From positions 124,001 through 188,000 of the forward strand of contig NZ_LR214951.1 in assembly GCF_900660485.1 (NCBI RefSeq): a DNA stretch of 64,000 nt. The letters run 5' to 3'. The notes beneath the pieces are model-generated. The model was not told the DNA's origin. It worked only from the letters and a program-made list of their open reading frames with translations, and ran no database searches. A program made the translations under genes and the position numbers. This DNA comes from Mesomycoplasma neurolyticum (lineage in GTDB: Bacteria; Bacillota_I; Bacilli_A; Mycoplasmatales; Metamycoplasmataceae). Shown piece by piece: positions 36,148 to 47,095 of this stretch; within the stretch, counting starts at the first letter, position 1, and every line of letters starts with the position of its first letter.

Positions 36148-38809
36148 TTTTGATATTTATAAAATAGACTTAGATAAAGGTTTGAATGCAAAACAATTAA
36201 AAGAAAATAAAAAACAATATGGTGTTAATAAGTTAGTTGAAAAAAATAAGCAATCTTTAATTTTGAAATTTTTAAAACAATTTGTAGAACCTTTGATTAT
36301 TCTTTTGATCATTAGTTCAATTTTGGCTTTATCAATTGCTTTTTTTGAATTTTTTAAAAATAAATTTACTAACAAAATAGATATAATTATTGCTTTTTGT
36401 GAACCTTTTATCATTTTATTTATTGTAGTTCTTAATGCAATTTTTGGTTTTGTCCAAGAAAATAAAGCTGAAAAATCTTTTGATGCTTTAAAAAAATTAA
36501 ATAATGAATATGCAAGAGTTATCAGGGATGGTGATGAAATTTTAATATTAACTGAAGAATTAACAATAGGAGATGTTATTTTAATTGAAGCAGGAGATAA
36601 GGTGCCAGCTGGAGGAGTTATTGTTAATTCTTCAAATTTAGAATTAAATGAATCTATTTTAACTGGAGAATCTGAAGCTGTTTTTAAACAAAATGATGAT
36701 GGAATATTAGATGTTAAGGATGAAAGTAAAAAAGTTTTTTTCGGAACTTTAGTTACAAAAGGAAGAGCAAAAGTAATAATCACAGAAATTGGGATGAATA
36801 CTAAAGTTGGGCAAATTGCTAATTTAATTGACAATGAAAAAAATAAATTAACACCTTTACAAAAAAAGATTTTTGCTTTTAGTAAAAAAGTCGCATTTTT
36901 TTCTATTATTCTTTGTATTTTAACATTTTTTATATATATTTTCGTTGTTCAAAATGGAAATTGAAATTTTTGATCTAAAGGAATAATTATCGGTGTAACT
37001 TTAGCAATAGGTTCAATTCCTGAAGGGCTTGTTCCTATAATTACAATGATTTTATCTATTAGTTCAAATAAATTAGCTAAAAAAAATGCATTAATTAAAA
37101 AAATTTCAGCTTCTGAAACCTTGGGTAGTGTCTCTATTATTTGTAGTGATAAAACAGGAACTTTAACACAAAATAAAATGACTATTGTTGATCAATTTAT
37201 AAATAACAAAATAAAAACAAAACTTTTTTTAGAATATTCTGTTTTAGCTACAAGTGCAAGTTATACCAAAAATGTTGAAACTAACAAAATTGATTTTTTA
37301 GGTGATCCAACAGAAATAGCTATTTTAGAACATGGACTAAAAAATAATATTTACAAAAATAAACTTTTAAAAGAAATAGAAATTTTAGGTGAAATACCAT
37401 TTGATTCAGAAAGAAAAACTATGACTGTTTTTATTAAGAAAGATGGAAAAATTTTATCTATTTCTAAAGGTGCGCCAGATATTATTTCAAAAAAAATTAA
37501 TAATTTTGATCCTGTTTTTAAAGAAAAAAATGATGAATTTGCTTCAAAAGCACTAAGAGTTTTAGCATTTGCAATAAAAGAATGAGAAAAAATGCCAGAT
37601 ATAAATGATATTGAAATAATAGAAAATAATTTAACATTTATTGGACTTGTTGCAATGATGGATCCACCACGTGAAAATGTTAAAGAATCTATTATTAAAG
37701 CAAGAAATGCAAATATCAAAACAGTGATGATTACAGGTGACTATAAAACTACTGCTTATGCTATAGCAAAAAAATTAACTATTATAAATTCAAAAAATGA
37801 TTTAGTAATAACAGGTGATGAACTAAACTCGATGTCTGACAAAGAATTAGATGATAAGATTGAAAATATAGCAGTTTTTGCAAGGGTTAGACCTGAAGAT
37901 AAAATAAGAATTGTTAAAGCATGACAAAAAAAATCACATGTTGTAGCAATGACAGGTGATGGGGTGAATGATGCTCCAGCACTTAAAGCAGCTGATATTG
38001 GTTGTGCTATGGGAATTACAGGTACTGATGTTTCTAAAAATGCAGCTGATTTGATTTTAACTGATGATAATTTTACAACAATTGTTACAGGGATAAAAGA
38101 AGGAAGAGGTATCCTATATAGTATTAAAAAATTATTAATTTTTTTACTTACAACAAATTTATCTGCTTTGTTAATTACTATTTTTGGTATTTTAATTTTT
38201 AAAACTAACCCTTTATCTGCTTTGCAGATTTTATGAATTAATGTTGTATCTGAAACATTTCCAGGAATTGTTTTAGGTTTAAATCGTCCAAGTCATGATT
38301 TAATGAAAAACAAACCAACTCCTTTGAATCAATCAATCATTACAAAAGAAATGTTTTTAAAAATTATTTCTTTATCATTGATAGCTTGCATATTATCGCT
38401 TTTAATTTATTATTTAACAACAGCAATAGCTATTGATAATTTCAATGTAAATGAAATAAAAAAACTTTTAAAAAATAACAATGATATAAAACAATTTTCT
38501 TCATTAAATTTATTTGTTACAACAGGTATCATTTTAAGTTTAAATTCTTTTATTATTAAAGATCATAATTCATTTTTAAGTCAAAAATGTCAACATCAAA
38601 AATGAGGTTTTATTTCATTTTTAGTTAGTTTAGCTTTTTTAGCTTTTGCTAGTTATGTACCTATCGTTTCTAAAATTTTTGATATGAATTTATATATCGA
38701 AAAATTTTGATCAAAACAATGAATTATAGTTTTACCATTTTTATTTGGTATTATTCCATTTGTAATTGTTGAAATTTTTAAAAATTTAAAACAAATATTG
38801 ACGAAATAA
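36134..38809 (+). CDS. P-type cation-transporting ATPase (P2A, calcium-type)
   Basis: An 891-residue P-type ATPase. After an N-terminal cation-ATPase region and TM1-2, the actuator domain contains LTGES ([12 protein letters not shown]), and TM4 has the ion-site motif PEGLVP. The phosphorylated Asp lies in [14 protein letters not shown], the nucleotide-binding region includes SKGAPD, and the hinge has [18 protein letters not shown]. In TM6, where SERCA-type pumps have NxxTDG, this protein reads NVVSETF, so the ligand Asp is Glu. Ca2+ is therefore the best guess but not certain. It overlaps pyrG by 14 bases. ATG 36134 is preferred over an upstream TTG. Trp is mostly UGA. Confidence 0.9.
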
Positions 38810-39006
38810 TTTTCATATAATATATTCTTGATAAAAAAATCATATATTATAACACAGTTCAACAAAAAAAAAAAAAAAACATTTTTAATTTATTGTAAAA
38901 AATAAATTTAACTATTGTTATTTTTTTATTTTTTTGTTTTTTATTATAAAAAAAATTTAATAGTATAACATAATTTAAATATATAAAAATAACAAGGATA
39001 TATAAA
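38810..39006 (+). promoter_or_regulatory. Spacer before the MIB-MIP-ATPase operon, with A16 tract
   Basis: It contains a palindrome of TATAATATAT/ATATATTATA type (about 38817-38852) without a clear T run, then 16 A (38864-38879), then AT-rich sequence with several possible -10 boxes (TATAAA 38945, TATAAC 38964, TATAAA 38982). AAGGA lies about 9 bases before the ATG at 39007. The homopolymer lies about 65-85 bases upstream of the likely -10 boxes, so it is not in a promoter spacer. Confidence 0.45.
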
Positions 39007-41292
39007 ATGAATTTTTTAAAAGTGAAAAAAAATCAAAAAGTTTTAATTTTGATAACTACAACATTCACTGTAACGACTGTTTCAGCAAGTATATATTTCA
39101 CTATGAAAATGACGGATCTTAAAAAAGTTTTTTTAGATTCACCAGAAATGGAATCCAAAAAATATGAAATTATATCTTTTGATAAAAATAATAACTTTAA
39201 TGATGAAAGCAAAAATATTAAAGATAGTATTTTAGATTCAAATTTAGAAAAAATTAAAGATAAAATTGAAATTCCTGAAATAAAAGTAAAACCTTTAGAA
39301 CCTGAAATTGTCCTGCCTGAGATAGAAAAAAAACCAGAAATTATTGACAATCCCAAACCTATTGAAGGCAAGGATAAAACGGTTGATTTTGAAGGAATTA
39401 AAATCAATGCTCAAGTTAAAGAACAAACTAAAAGAGAAAATATTCAATATGATATAGATAATGGTTTGGTTAATAGAGTTCCTTATCAAGCTATTGTTAC
39501 ACCTGAAGTTTTAAGTATTGAAGTCACTGATGAAATCATTCAAAAAAATCTTGAAAATTCTCAAAAAGGTTTAAAAATGAATTTACCAGAAGCAACTGTT
39601 AAAATAATTCAACAGGAAGATACTAAAGATTTTAAAGTTGTTGACCATGTTGCAAGTAATGATTCAGAATACTTTACAAAATCAGTAGAAAAATTTAAAA
39701 AATTAATTGATGGTCCTCACTTAAAAGATTTCTTGAAATCAGAATATACATTGGCTGATGTGGAAAAAGATAAAGAAAAACGAAGATTAGAAGAAATCGA
39801 TTTAAAAAACAGTGGTATTAAAGGTAAAAATTATGAACTTTATTGAAGAAAAGAAAAAGCAATAGAAACCAGTTATTATTTAAGAGTTATTGTAAAATTA
39901 GATTTTAGTAAATTTAAAAAATTTACTCCTGAGCATGAAGAAGATTTAAAAAAAGGTTTTGTTATTGAAGAAGATAATTACAATGTTTGTATTAATGAAA
40001 AAGGTGAAATCGACTCACATTCAAAAGCGCCTATTATTAATGCTGTTAAAACTAGATATCAATTAGACAATGCCCAAAAAAGAGCTTTTGGTTATGTCGG
40101 TTATCAATCAAGACATCCTGGTCAAATTACAAGTGGAGAAATTCCTGGTTGAACTATCAAGGATATTACAGATACAAGTGAATATAAAAAATATGATGTT
40201 TCAAATAATGATGGTATCTTTATTCAAAAACTAACTAGGGATCAAAAAAGTGAAAACTATAGAAATGAAGGTGTAAGAGTTGTAATTGATTTAGCTAATA
40301 ATAAAGGTTATGAAAAATCTATAAAATTAATTCAAAATTTAACAAAAGATAAAATGCCCATAACATCATATCAAATTAAAAATATGGGTAAAACTGACTC
40401 AAATCAAAGATTTAAAGACATTTTGGTAGCATTACCTGATAAATTACCACAACTTGAATTGTTTTTTATTACTACCAATACTTCATCATTAATTGCATTA
40501 GAAAATAAAGAAATTGATGAATTAGGTATATTTACTGTAGGAACACCAGGAGCTAGTCTTAAAGAATCTTGAAGTATAAATCCATGAGCATTGAAAAAAA
40601 CTGCATGAGTTAATACAATTGACTATAATGCTTCATCTTCATATGGTGATAATCCCAATATTGCTTCGAGAATTACTTTTGATTCATTAGCTTTCGAGGA
40701 TGCTGATTTTGATCCAAGTAAACCTGATCCATATAAAAGGATTAATGATGGTCTTAGAATGGCTTATTGAACAAGAAACAACGAAAAAATATTCCAAGGT
40801 GGTTTTGGTGGTGGATTAGCACCTGATCATGATGAACAAAACAATAGTTTTGCACAAGGTTTAGACCTAAGTCGTGTTACTAAAATGAAATCACTTAGAA
40901 ATTTGAAATTTCATGATGAACACAAATCATCGAATTCCAAACCAAGAAAATTAAGAAGATTGGTTTTATACAATAATTCTGATACTTTTGAACTTTCGAT
41001 TGATGAATTAAATAATTCGCAATTTTCTGATTTTTTAGTAACAGAACAACCACAAATGCCAAAAACAAAAATTTTATTTAGAAATGGAAATGCAACATCC
41101 AAATTAAAAATCACAAATAAAGAAAATTCATCATTAACATCTAATGGCATAAAAAATTTAAATGTTTTCTTGGAATATGCTGAAGGTATAAGTAGAACTA
41201 TTATCGCTAGTGATGAAAATGTCAAAAATCATTTAAATTCTAAAGGAATCTCAAATATTCAACTTGAAAATCCTAATACTCAATGAACATAG
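39007..41292 (+). CDS. mib: Mycoplasma immunoglobulin-binding protein (MIB / Protein M family)
   Basis: A 761-residue surface protein. An N-terminal signal-anchor (about residues 13-35) is followed by a Glu/Lys/Pro-rich linker with ELPEIEKKPEI-like repeats (about 80-120), then a conserved ectodomain. Family-typical C-terminal stretches include NPNIASRITFDSLAFED, INDGLRMAYWTRNNEKIFQGG, GGLAPDHDEQNNSFAQGLDL and KPRKLRRLVLYN, as in putative immunoglobulin-blocking virulence proteins related to Protein M of M. genitalium and MIB of M. mycoides. MIB captures antibodies by the light-chain variable region and recruits the protease MIP, encoded next. The stop is followed after 9 bases by the MIP gene. 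UGA-Trp occurs at 39844, 40150, 40570 and others. Confidence 0.92.
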
Positions 41293-41301
41293 GAGAAAAA
41301 A

Positions 41302-43710
41302 ATGAAAAAGAAAATATTAATACCTAAAATTATTCCGCTTATAATGCCAATAGTTTTTATTTCTGCGGGTTGTACAAGTGAAAGTACAAATGGTAATAAT
41401 GTAGATAAAACATCAGATTCTAAAAATTCAACACCAAAAACACCAGATATATCTAAAATACAACCAAAATTTAAATTTAAAAATAATTTTGGTGGTTTTT
41501 CAGAAAAAGAACAACTTTGTGCTGGTAATGTAAAAATATATAATATTGATGCAGAAGTTGAAGATAAAAATATAGATATTCAAATAATAGATATTAAATA
41601 TGACACTGATGAGCATGGCATTCCTATTTCTAATTTATCAGGAAAACTAACAATAATTTATAGTTTAACAAATAAAAACGCTAATGAAACATTAGAAGCT
41701 CAAAAAATTGAAATTTCAGGTTTTAAAAAAAATGTTGTTAATTCAGGTACAGATGGAATAATTCATTCATCACCTGTTGATTCTACTAAATTATCTGGTG
41801 GTGAATTTAGTGAATGAACAAATGCTAATTTATTAAAAAGATATGAATTAAACTCTAAAAACTATTTAAAAGAATTAGAAAGACAAGTAACATTTAATGG
41901 CGAAATTCCACTAGACAAATATAGATCTGAATTAAAAATTACAAATGATAAAAAAGAAGAATTTGACAAAAAAGCAAAAGATTTAAAAATAGATAATTGA
42001 GATAGCTTAAAACTTAAAGGTTATACTATTCCAGTATTTGATGAATCTGGTAATTTTAAAGGTTTAAAAATTAAAGAAGGTCCAGGGATTGCTGTAGGTC
42101 CTAGTTGAGTAGATTCAAGAGGAAGAGATCCTTATAAAATTACAGGACTTTCACGTGTTTTAGTTGACCAACATTATAAAGATATAGCACTACAAACTTA
42201 TTCTATTGCTATAAATTCTCAAAGGGGTGATGATCCAAAAGATTTTGAAAAAGAATCTGGAACAATGTGAATTTTAGATTATGAAATCCCAGAGGATAAT
42301 TCATATCCAACAAAGTGATTTTTTGGAACAAATCTCCATGTGGTTAAGGCTTTTAATTCGAAAACAGCCAATATTCATTTACAATGGTTAAATAAAAATG
42401 CACCTTTAAGAACAAAATTCAAACTTGTAGAACAAGATGAAAATTTTATCAAACAATCAATTAGTGTTAAAAATAATGATAAAGATGTAGTAAAAGTTTT
42501 TTATGAAGCAAAAGATTATTTAAATGATAGTTATAGTGATTATTTAGCTGAAGAACAAAAAAATAAACTTATTAAAGTTTTAAAATTTGATTTTTGACTT
42601 AAAGAAGCGGAAAAAGTTTTAGAAGAATCTAAAAAAAATGAAAAAGATCCAAAAAAATTAGAAATTATTAATAATTTCAAAAATGAATTAAGTGGGTTAG
42701 ATGCATTAATTAAATCATGAAATGTGGAAGAACTAGATGAAAAATTTAAAAAATTAAAAGATGAAATTAAAAATTTTAATTCAAAAACATTAAGTGATAA
42801 AACACCATATGATGATCTTGATAAAATTGAGGAGTTTGCTGACTTTGCAGTTATTGAAATTGATTTTGCAAATATTGCTCCAGAATTTTTAAAAGGAAAA
42901 ACACCACAAGAATTTGCAAAACATGTAACAAATGATTATTTTAATAACAAAGATAAACAAATATCTTTTTTAAAAACAAGTTACTTAAAAGATTACACAC
43001 AAATTCAAGATAAAATTTTTAAAAATGAAACTAATATAAAAGAAAACCATGATAATTTATATGCTTTAGGTTACCCAAGAGCTGATAATGATTTTTTCTT
43101 TGATCAATATGAAGATGCAGCACAAATTAAGTTAAAAAAAGAAAGTAAAGTATTATGAACAAATGCTGATTATAGACTTTATAATCAAGGAAATGTTGAT
43201 GAAAATCAAGAAAATAATGCAACAACTAAAAACTCTAATAACAATTTATCTTATAACATAGGTTATCGTTCATTTATTGATAAACCAGGTGTGACTGATT
43301 TATTTATTGCATTACCAAAAAATGAGAGTTTATTATATATTCATAATGATAAAAAACCTTATTTAGCTTCAGGATTAAATTATGTTGTACGTCAATTTGC
43401 GCCATTTGGTGGTTCATCTGGTTCAAGTGTTAGAAATCAAAAAAATGAGTTAGTAGGTATACATCATTCATCTAATTATGTTTCTGCTATGACAGGTTTA
43501 TCATTAGCATTTAGATCTGAGGGGTATAATTATAATGGTGCTTTTGGAAAATATAATTTACCACAGTATGACTTAATTTATGGTGGGGGAAAAGACCAAA
43601 AAACATCTTATCGTCAAAAATTACAAGAAAAATATGGTGATTCTATAAAAACTAATTTATTCCCTAATGGATTAAAAGAAATTAATGAGGAATATAAATT
43701 TAATAAATAA
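41302..43710 (+). CDS. mip: Immunoglobulin-specific serine protease MIP (lipoprotein)
   Basis: An 802-residue lipoprotein. The signal peptide ends in lipobox FISAGC (Cys24), followed by a Ser/Thr/Asn-rich linker. The catalytic domain belongs to the trypsin-like DUF31 group: His in FFGTNLHVVKAF (His346), Asp in FADFAVIEIDF (Asp514) and Ser in GGSSGSSVRN (Ser706). These positions match the chymotrypsin-fold order His-Asp-Ser. A long charged helical insertion lies between His and Asp (about 400-500). MIP cleaves the antibody heavy chain between VH and CH1 after capture by MIB. AGGAG precedes the ATG. The neighbour MIB and the F1-like ATPase genes support this assignment. Confidence 0.92.
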
Positions 43711-43720
43711 AGAGGAAAAA

Positions 43721-45202
43721 ATGCTGAAATTACTTAATCACAAACAAATATTCAAAAATAACAAAAATCTTTATTTTGTTACATTACGTTATTTATTATT
43801 GATTTTATTAGCTATTGGCACTTTTCTTATCTTTGTTTTATCAGATAAAACTTTATTTTATAAAATAGAACTTAAAGAAAAACTATTTGATTTTAGTGAT
43901 TATAAAAGTAAAATAATAAATTTTGTTTTTATATTTTACACGTTTATTTTATTTTATATTTTTTATTCATCAATAATTAAAAATTTTTTAAATTTAAATA
44001 ATTACAAAGAAACAATTCATAAATATTTTTTATGGTTTTTATGTTATTTTATTTTTAGTATAACAAGCTTGATTTTAATTTTTGCTTTCCATCCATTATC
44101 TAATATAGAAGAAATTTATGAAAATAAAAAATCTTTTTTTAATATTTTTTATTTTATTTTTTTATTAATATTTTATATTTTTTTAAATATAGGTTTTAGT
44201 TTTTTTAATTTATTTTTAAACTGAAAAATAAGTCCACTTTCACCAATTAAAAAATGAATGATAATAGTTAGTTCAATTGCTAAAATCATTTTAATTAGTG
44301 TGTTTACAATTATTTTGTTTTTAATAATGAAAAATACAAATGAAAATAATATTGAAAGTCTTGGGAATCAAATTTTCAAAAACAATAAAACATATAACTT
44401 TTTTGAAAATTTATTTTTTAAAAAAACAACTTTAAATATTTTTATAATTATTACTTTAATTTCCTTGTTAATAATAATGTTGATTTTGATGAATATTGAA
44501 AAAATATTTTTAATAATAACAAAACAGTTTTCTAAAATTCATTTTAAAAATATCATCATAATATTTTTTGCAATAAAAGTACCTTTAATTTTGATGTGAA
44601 TTATTAATTTAGCAACAATTAAAGAAAAGACAGTTTTATTAATAGAACAAAAAAATACTAATTTCTTATTACCATTAATACATTTTTTTGTTATTTTGTT
44701 TTTTATAGGAATTTATTTCTTTATTAATTTATATTTTAAAAATATTATTAGTGCACCTTTGATTAAAAAACTTTTATATACATCAATTCATTTATTGATC
44801 TGAATAGAGACATTTATAATATTATTTTTTGTAAATTCGAATGAGATATCAATAATTAGTACTATTTATTTGTTAAGTGGTTTATTATCGCTTATTGTTG
44901 TTATTTTTCATGCTTGACAAAATAATAGAAATTCAAATCAACATTGATTTACAACAATATTATTTTTAAAATTATTTTTATTAATTATTTTTATTGAAAA
45001 CTTAAATTTAATTTTAGTTTATGAAGCAAATAATTTTATTTTTAATGAACTTTTTAATACTTTTAACACTAATGAAATAATAATGCTATTTATAATTTTA
45101 CTTTGAATTATTTATTTGTTTTATATAGTAATAGAGTTTTTATTAATTAAATTCAATATAACAAAAAAAATATTTAATTTAAAAAGGAGAAAAAATGTTT
45201 AA
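43721..45202 (+). CDS. Polytopic membrane subunit of the F1-like ATPase (X0 part)
   Basis: A 493-residue, very hydrophobic protein with about 12-13 TM segments and short loops, consistent with the large membrane protein encoded in type-2/type-3 F1-like ATPase clusters of mycoplasmas. No a/c-subunit signature of a true F0 is visible, so ion or force coupling must be by another mechanism. ATG 43721 follows AGAGGAAAAA. The 3' end overlaps the next gene by 8 bases. Multiple UGA-Trp codons occur. Function assigned from operon position and topology only. Confidence 0.75.
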
Positions 45203-45725
45203 TTTATTTAAAAAGAAAAAAGATAAAAAGGAAAACTTGGGATTAAATGTTTTTTCTTTAAACAAGGAATTTGATGAAGCAGTAAATAGTAATGATTTTA
45301 TTTCTTTTAATCGTTTTATTTCTACTGTTTTATTAAAATCAAATTTAGGTTTTGAAAGTCAAGTTTATTTAAAATTTATAGAAAAATTTAAAATGGCTTT
45401 TGATAAAAAATATTTAATATCATTTGATAAATTTAACATTTCATTTGTCATAGACAAAATGACAAATCAGAATTTGTTAGTTCCAATTGTTAAATTTGAA
45501 AATATTTCTACTCGAGAAATTATTAGTTTTCATTCCACTATAAAAAACACAGATGTTACATCAGAAAATGTTTTTTATTTTAATTTAAATAATGAAATTA
45601 CAAATTTATTAAATAATAATTTTAAAGTTGAAATTTTTCCTAGCATTATTTTAACTTTTTCTAATTTTTCTAAAAATCTTAAAATAATTTATGATTATTC
45701 AAATATATCTAAGGTCACATTGTAA
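45195..45725 (+). CDS. Soluble conserved protein of the F1-like ATPase operon
   Basis: A 176-residue protein with a Lys-rich amphipathic start (FNLFKKKKDKKEN), then mixed alpha/beta sequence, no TM segment and no recognisable motif. Its start overlaps the end of the membrane subunit gene by 8 bases (RBS AAAGGAG within that gene), and it is followed after 5 bases by the gamma-like gene. It is probably a cytoplasmic or membrane-peripheral component linking the F1-like head to its membrane partner, an inference from position only. Confidence 0.65.
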   Translation: MFNLFKKKKDKKENLGLNVFSLNKEFDEAVNSNDFISFNRFISTVLLKSNLGFESQVYLKFIEKFKMAFDKKYLISFDKFNISFVIDKMTNQNLLVPIVKFENISTREIISFHSTIKNTDVTSENVFYFNLNNEITNLLNNNFKVEIFPSIILTFSNFSKNLKIIYDYSNISKVTL

Positions 45726-45730
45726 AAATA

Positions 45731-46636
45731 ATGCATTTAAAAAACATAGTTAAGAAAAAAGAAAATTTAGAAAAAATTTTTTTAAAAGCAAATAGCCAAA
45801 AAAATATTTTATTAGTAACAATAGCAAAATTAAACAATCAATTAAAATTTTATGCTAGAAATGCATTCAACAATAAGGAAATCATTAATCAAATTTCTAG
45901 TTTATATAACATTGAAAATAGTTTAATTGAAAAAGAAAAAAATATTTATTCTTTTTTGTTTAATAAATTCCAAAAAGAAAAAGAATTATGAATTTACCTT
46001 AAAGAAAAAGAAGAATATTCAGTTGATTCATATTCGCGTTATGAAAAAATTATTTTAAATAATGTTAAATCTAAAAAAATTGATTTTATAGCTCTTAATG
46101 AATCAGCTAAGAATTTTTTACAAAAAAATAATTTAAAAATTTTAAAAACTTTTGATCTTAAGGTTGAAGAAATATCGACTATTTTATCAACAACAATTAA
46201 ATTTTTATATTTAAATAACAATTATAAAAAAGTAAATTTTATTTTAAACTCAAACAAAAATTACAATAGTTATTTTACTATTTTACCACTTCATGATTTT
46301 GATATAAGTAAATTCAATCTAGATAGCAACAGCATTTTAAAAAATTCTATCGATAAATATAGTATTTACCCTAATGTTAATAATTTCGTGGATAATACGC
46401 TTGATACTTATATTGAAAATGTTGTGAATTCCTTGATTGTTGAATCAAAGTTTTATAAAGCAAAAAACAATCTTGTTAAATTTAATAAAGTTTTAAAAGA
46501 TATTGATCAAAAAATATTTACAATCAAAAGAAAAATAGCAAAAATAAAACAAGAAAAAGAAATTGAAGAAATTGCTTTAATAACCAAAAACAATAGTAAA
46601 TTCAATTTGATGTTTGAAGGTGAAAATGAAAAATAA
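45731..46636 (+). CDS. F1-like ATPase gamma-like (rotor) subunit
   Basis: A 301-residue protein with long N- and C-terminal helices and a central mixed domain. The C-terminal helix (about residues 225-290) follows the ATP synthase gamma pattern: an N..NSLIVESKFYKAKNNLVKFNKVLKD stretch, then IKRKIAKIKQEKEIEEIALI, which matches the gamma end NKARQ..IT.EI.EI. The N-terminus starts with a charged helix that could form the coiled-coil stalk. It lies between the small soluble gene and the epsilon-like gene, which overlaps its 3' end by 11 bases. Divergence from canonical gamma is strong; the role is well supported only by the C-terminal helix and location. Confidence 0.7.
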
Positions 46637-47093
46637 AAAAAATGATAAACAATTATCAAAAATTACTATTTATTTTGCCAATAATGAAAAAATTACTAAA
46701 TGAAATAGTTTTTTATATTTGTACAATGATGAAGAATTGAAATGATTTAATTTAAATGATTTATCCATCGCTAATTTTAAATATATGTTTATTAAAATCA
46801 TTGATTTTACAACAAAAAATGAAGAATATATTTTTCTTGAAAAATGTGATATTTTTAAAGAAAATGACAACATTAACATTTTTAGCACAAACAAAAAAAA
46901 TTCTTATTTTCAACAAAAACAATATAGTAAAAAAAATGATAAAATCAAAATATTAAAACAAGATTTGAAGGAATTATTGAAGTTTAACAAAATTGATAAT
47001 TCAATAAATACAGCAATAGAAATAGAAAATAAAAAAAGAGATATTTATCTCGAAACTGTTGTTAATTTTTTAAAAATTAAAAAGGAAATATAG
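46626..47093 (+). CDS. F1-like ATPase epsilon-like subunit candidate
   Basis: A 155-residue protein. Its N-terminal half has short beta strands (LSKITIYFANNEKI, FIKIIDFTT, EEYIFLEKCDIFKENDNINIF) suggestive of the epsilon beta-sandwich, and its C-terminal half is helical and charged. Size, domain order and position after the gamma-like gene fit an epsilon-like role, but no diagnostic motif is present. It overlaps the gamma-like gene by 11 bases. The gene reads through UGA-Trp at 46701 and 46743. Confidence 0.55.
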
Positions 47094-47095
47094 AA

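Noticed and set aside
36157..36834. Long open frame antisense to the P-type ATPase gene (225 codons)
   Set aside because: It is the mirror of a strongly conserved coding region, has no ribosome-binding site and no recognisable product.
38817..38852. Palindrome after the P-type ATPase as a terminator
   Set aside because: The stem is A/T only and not followed by T; recorded as structure of unclear use.
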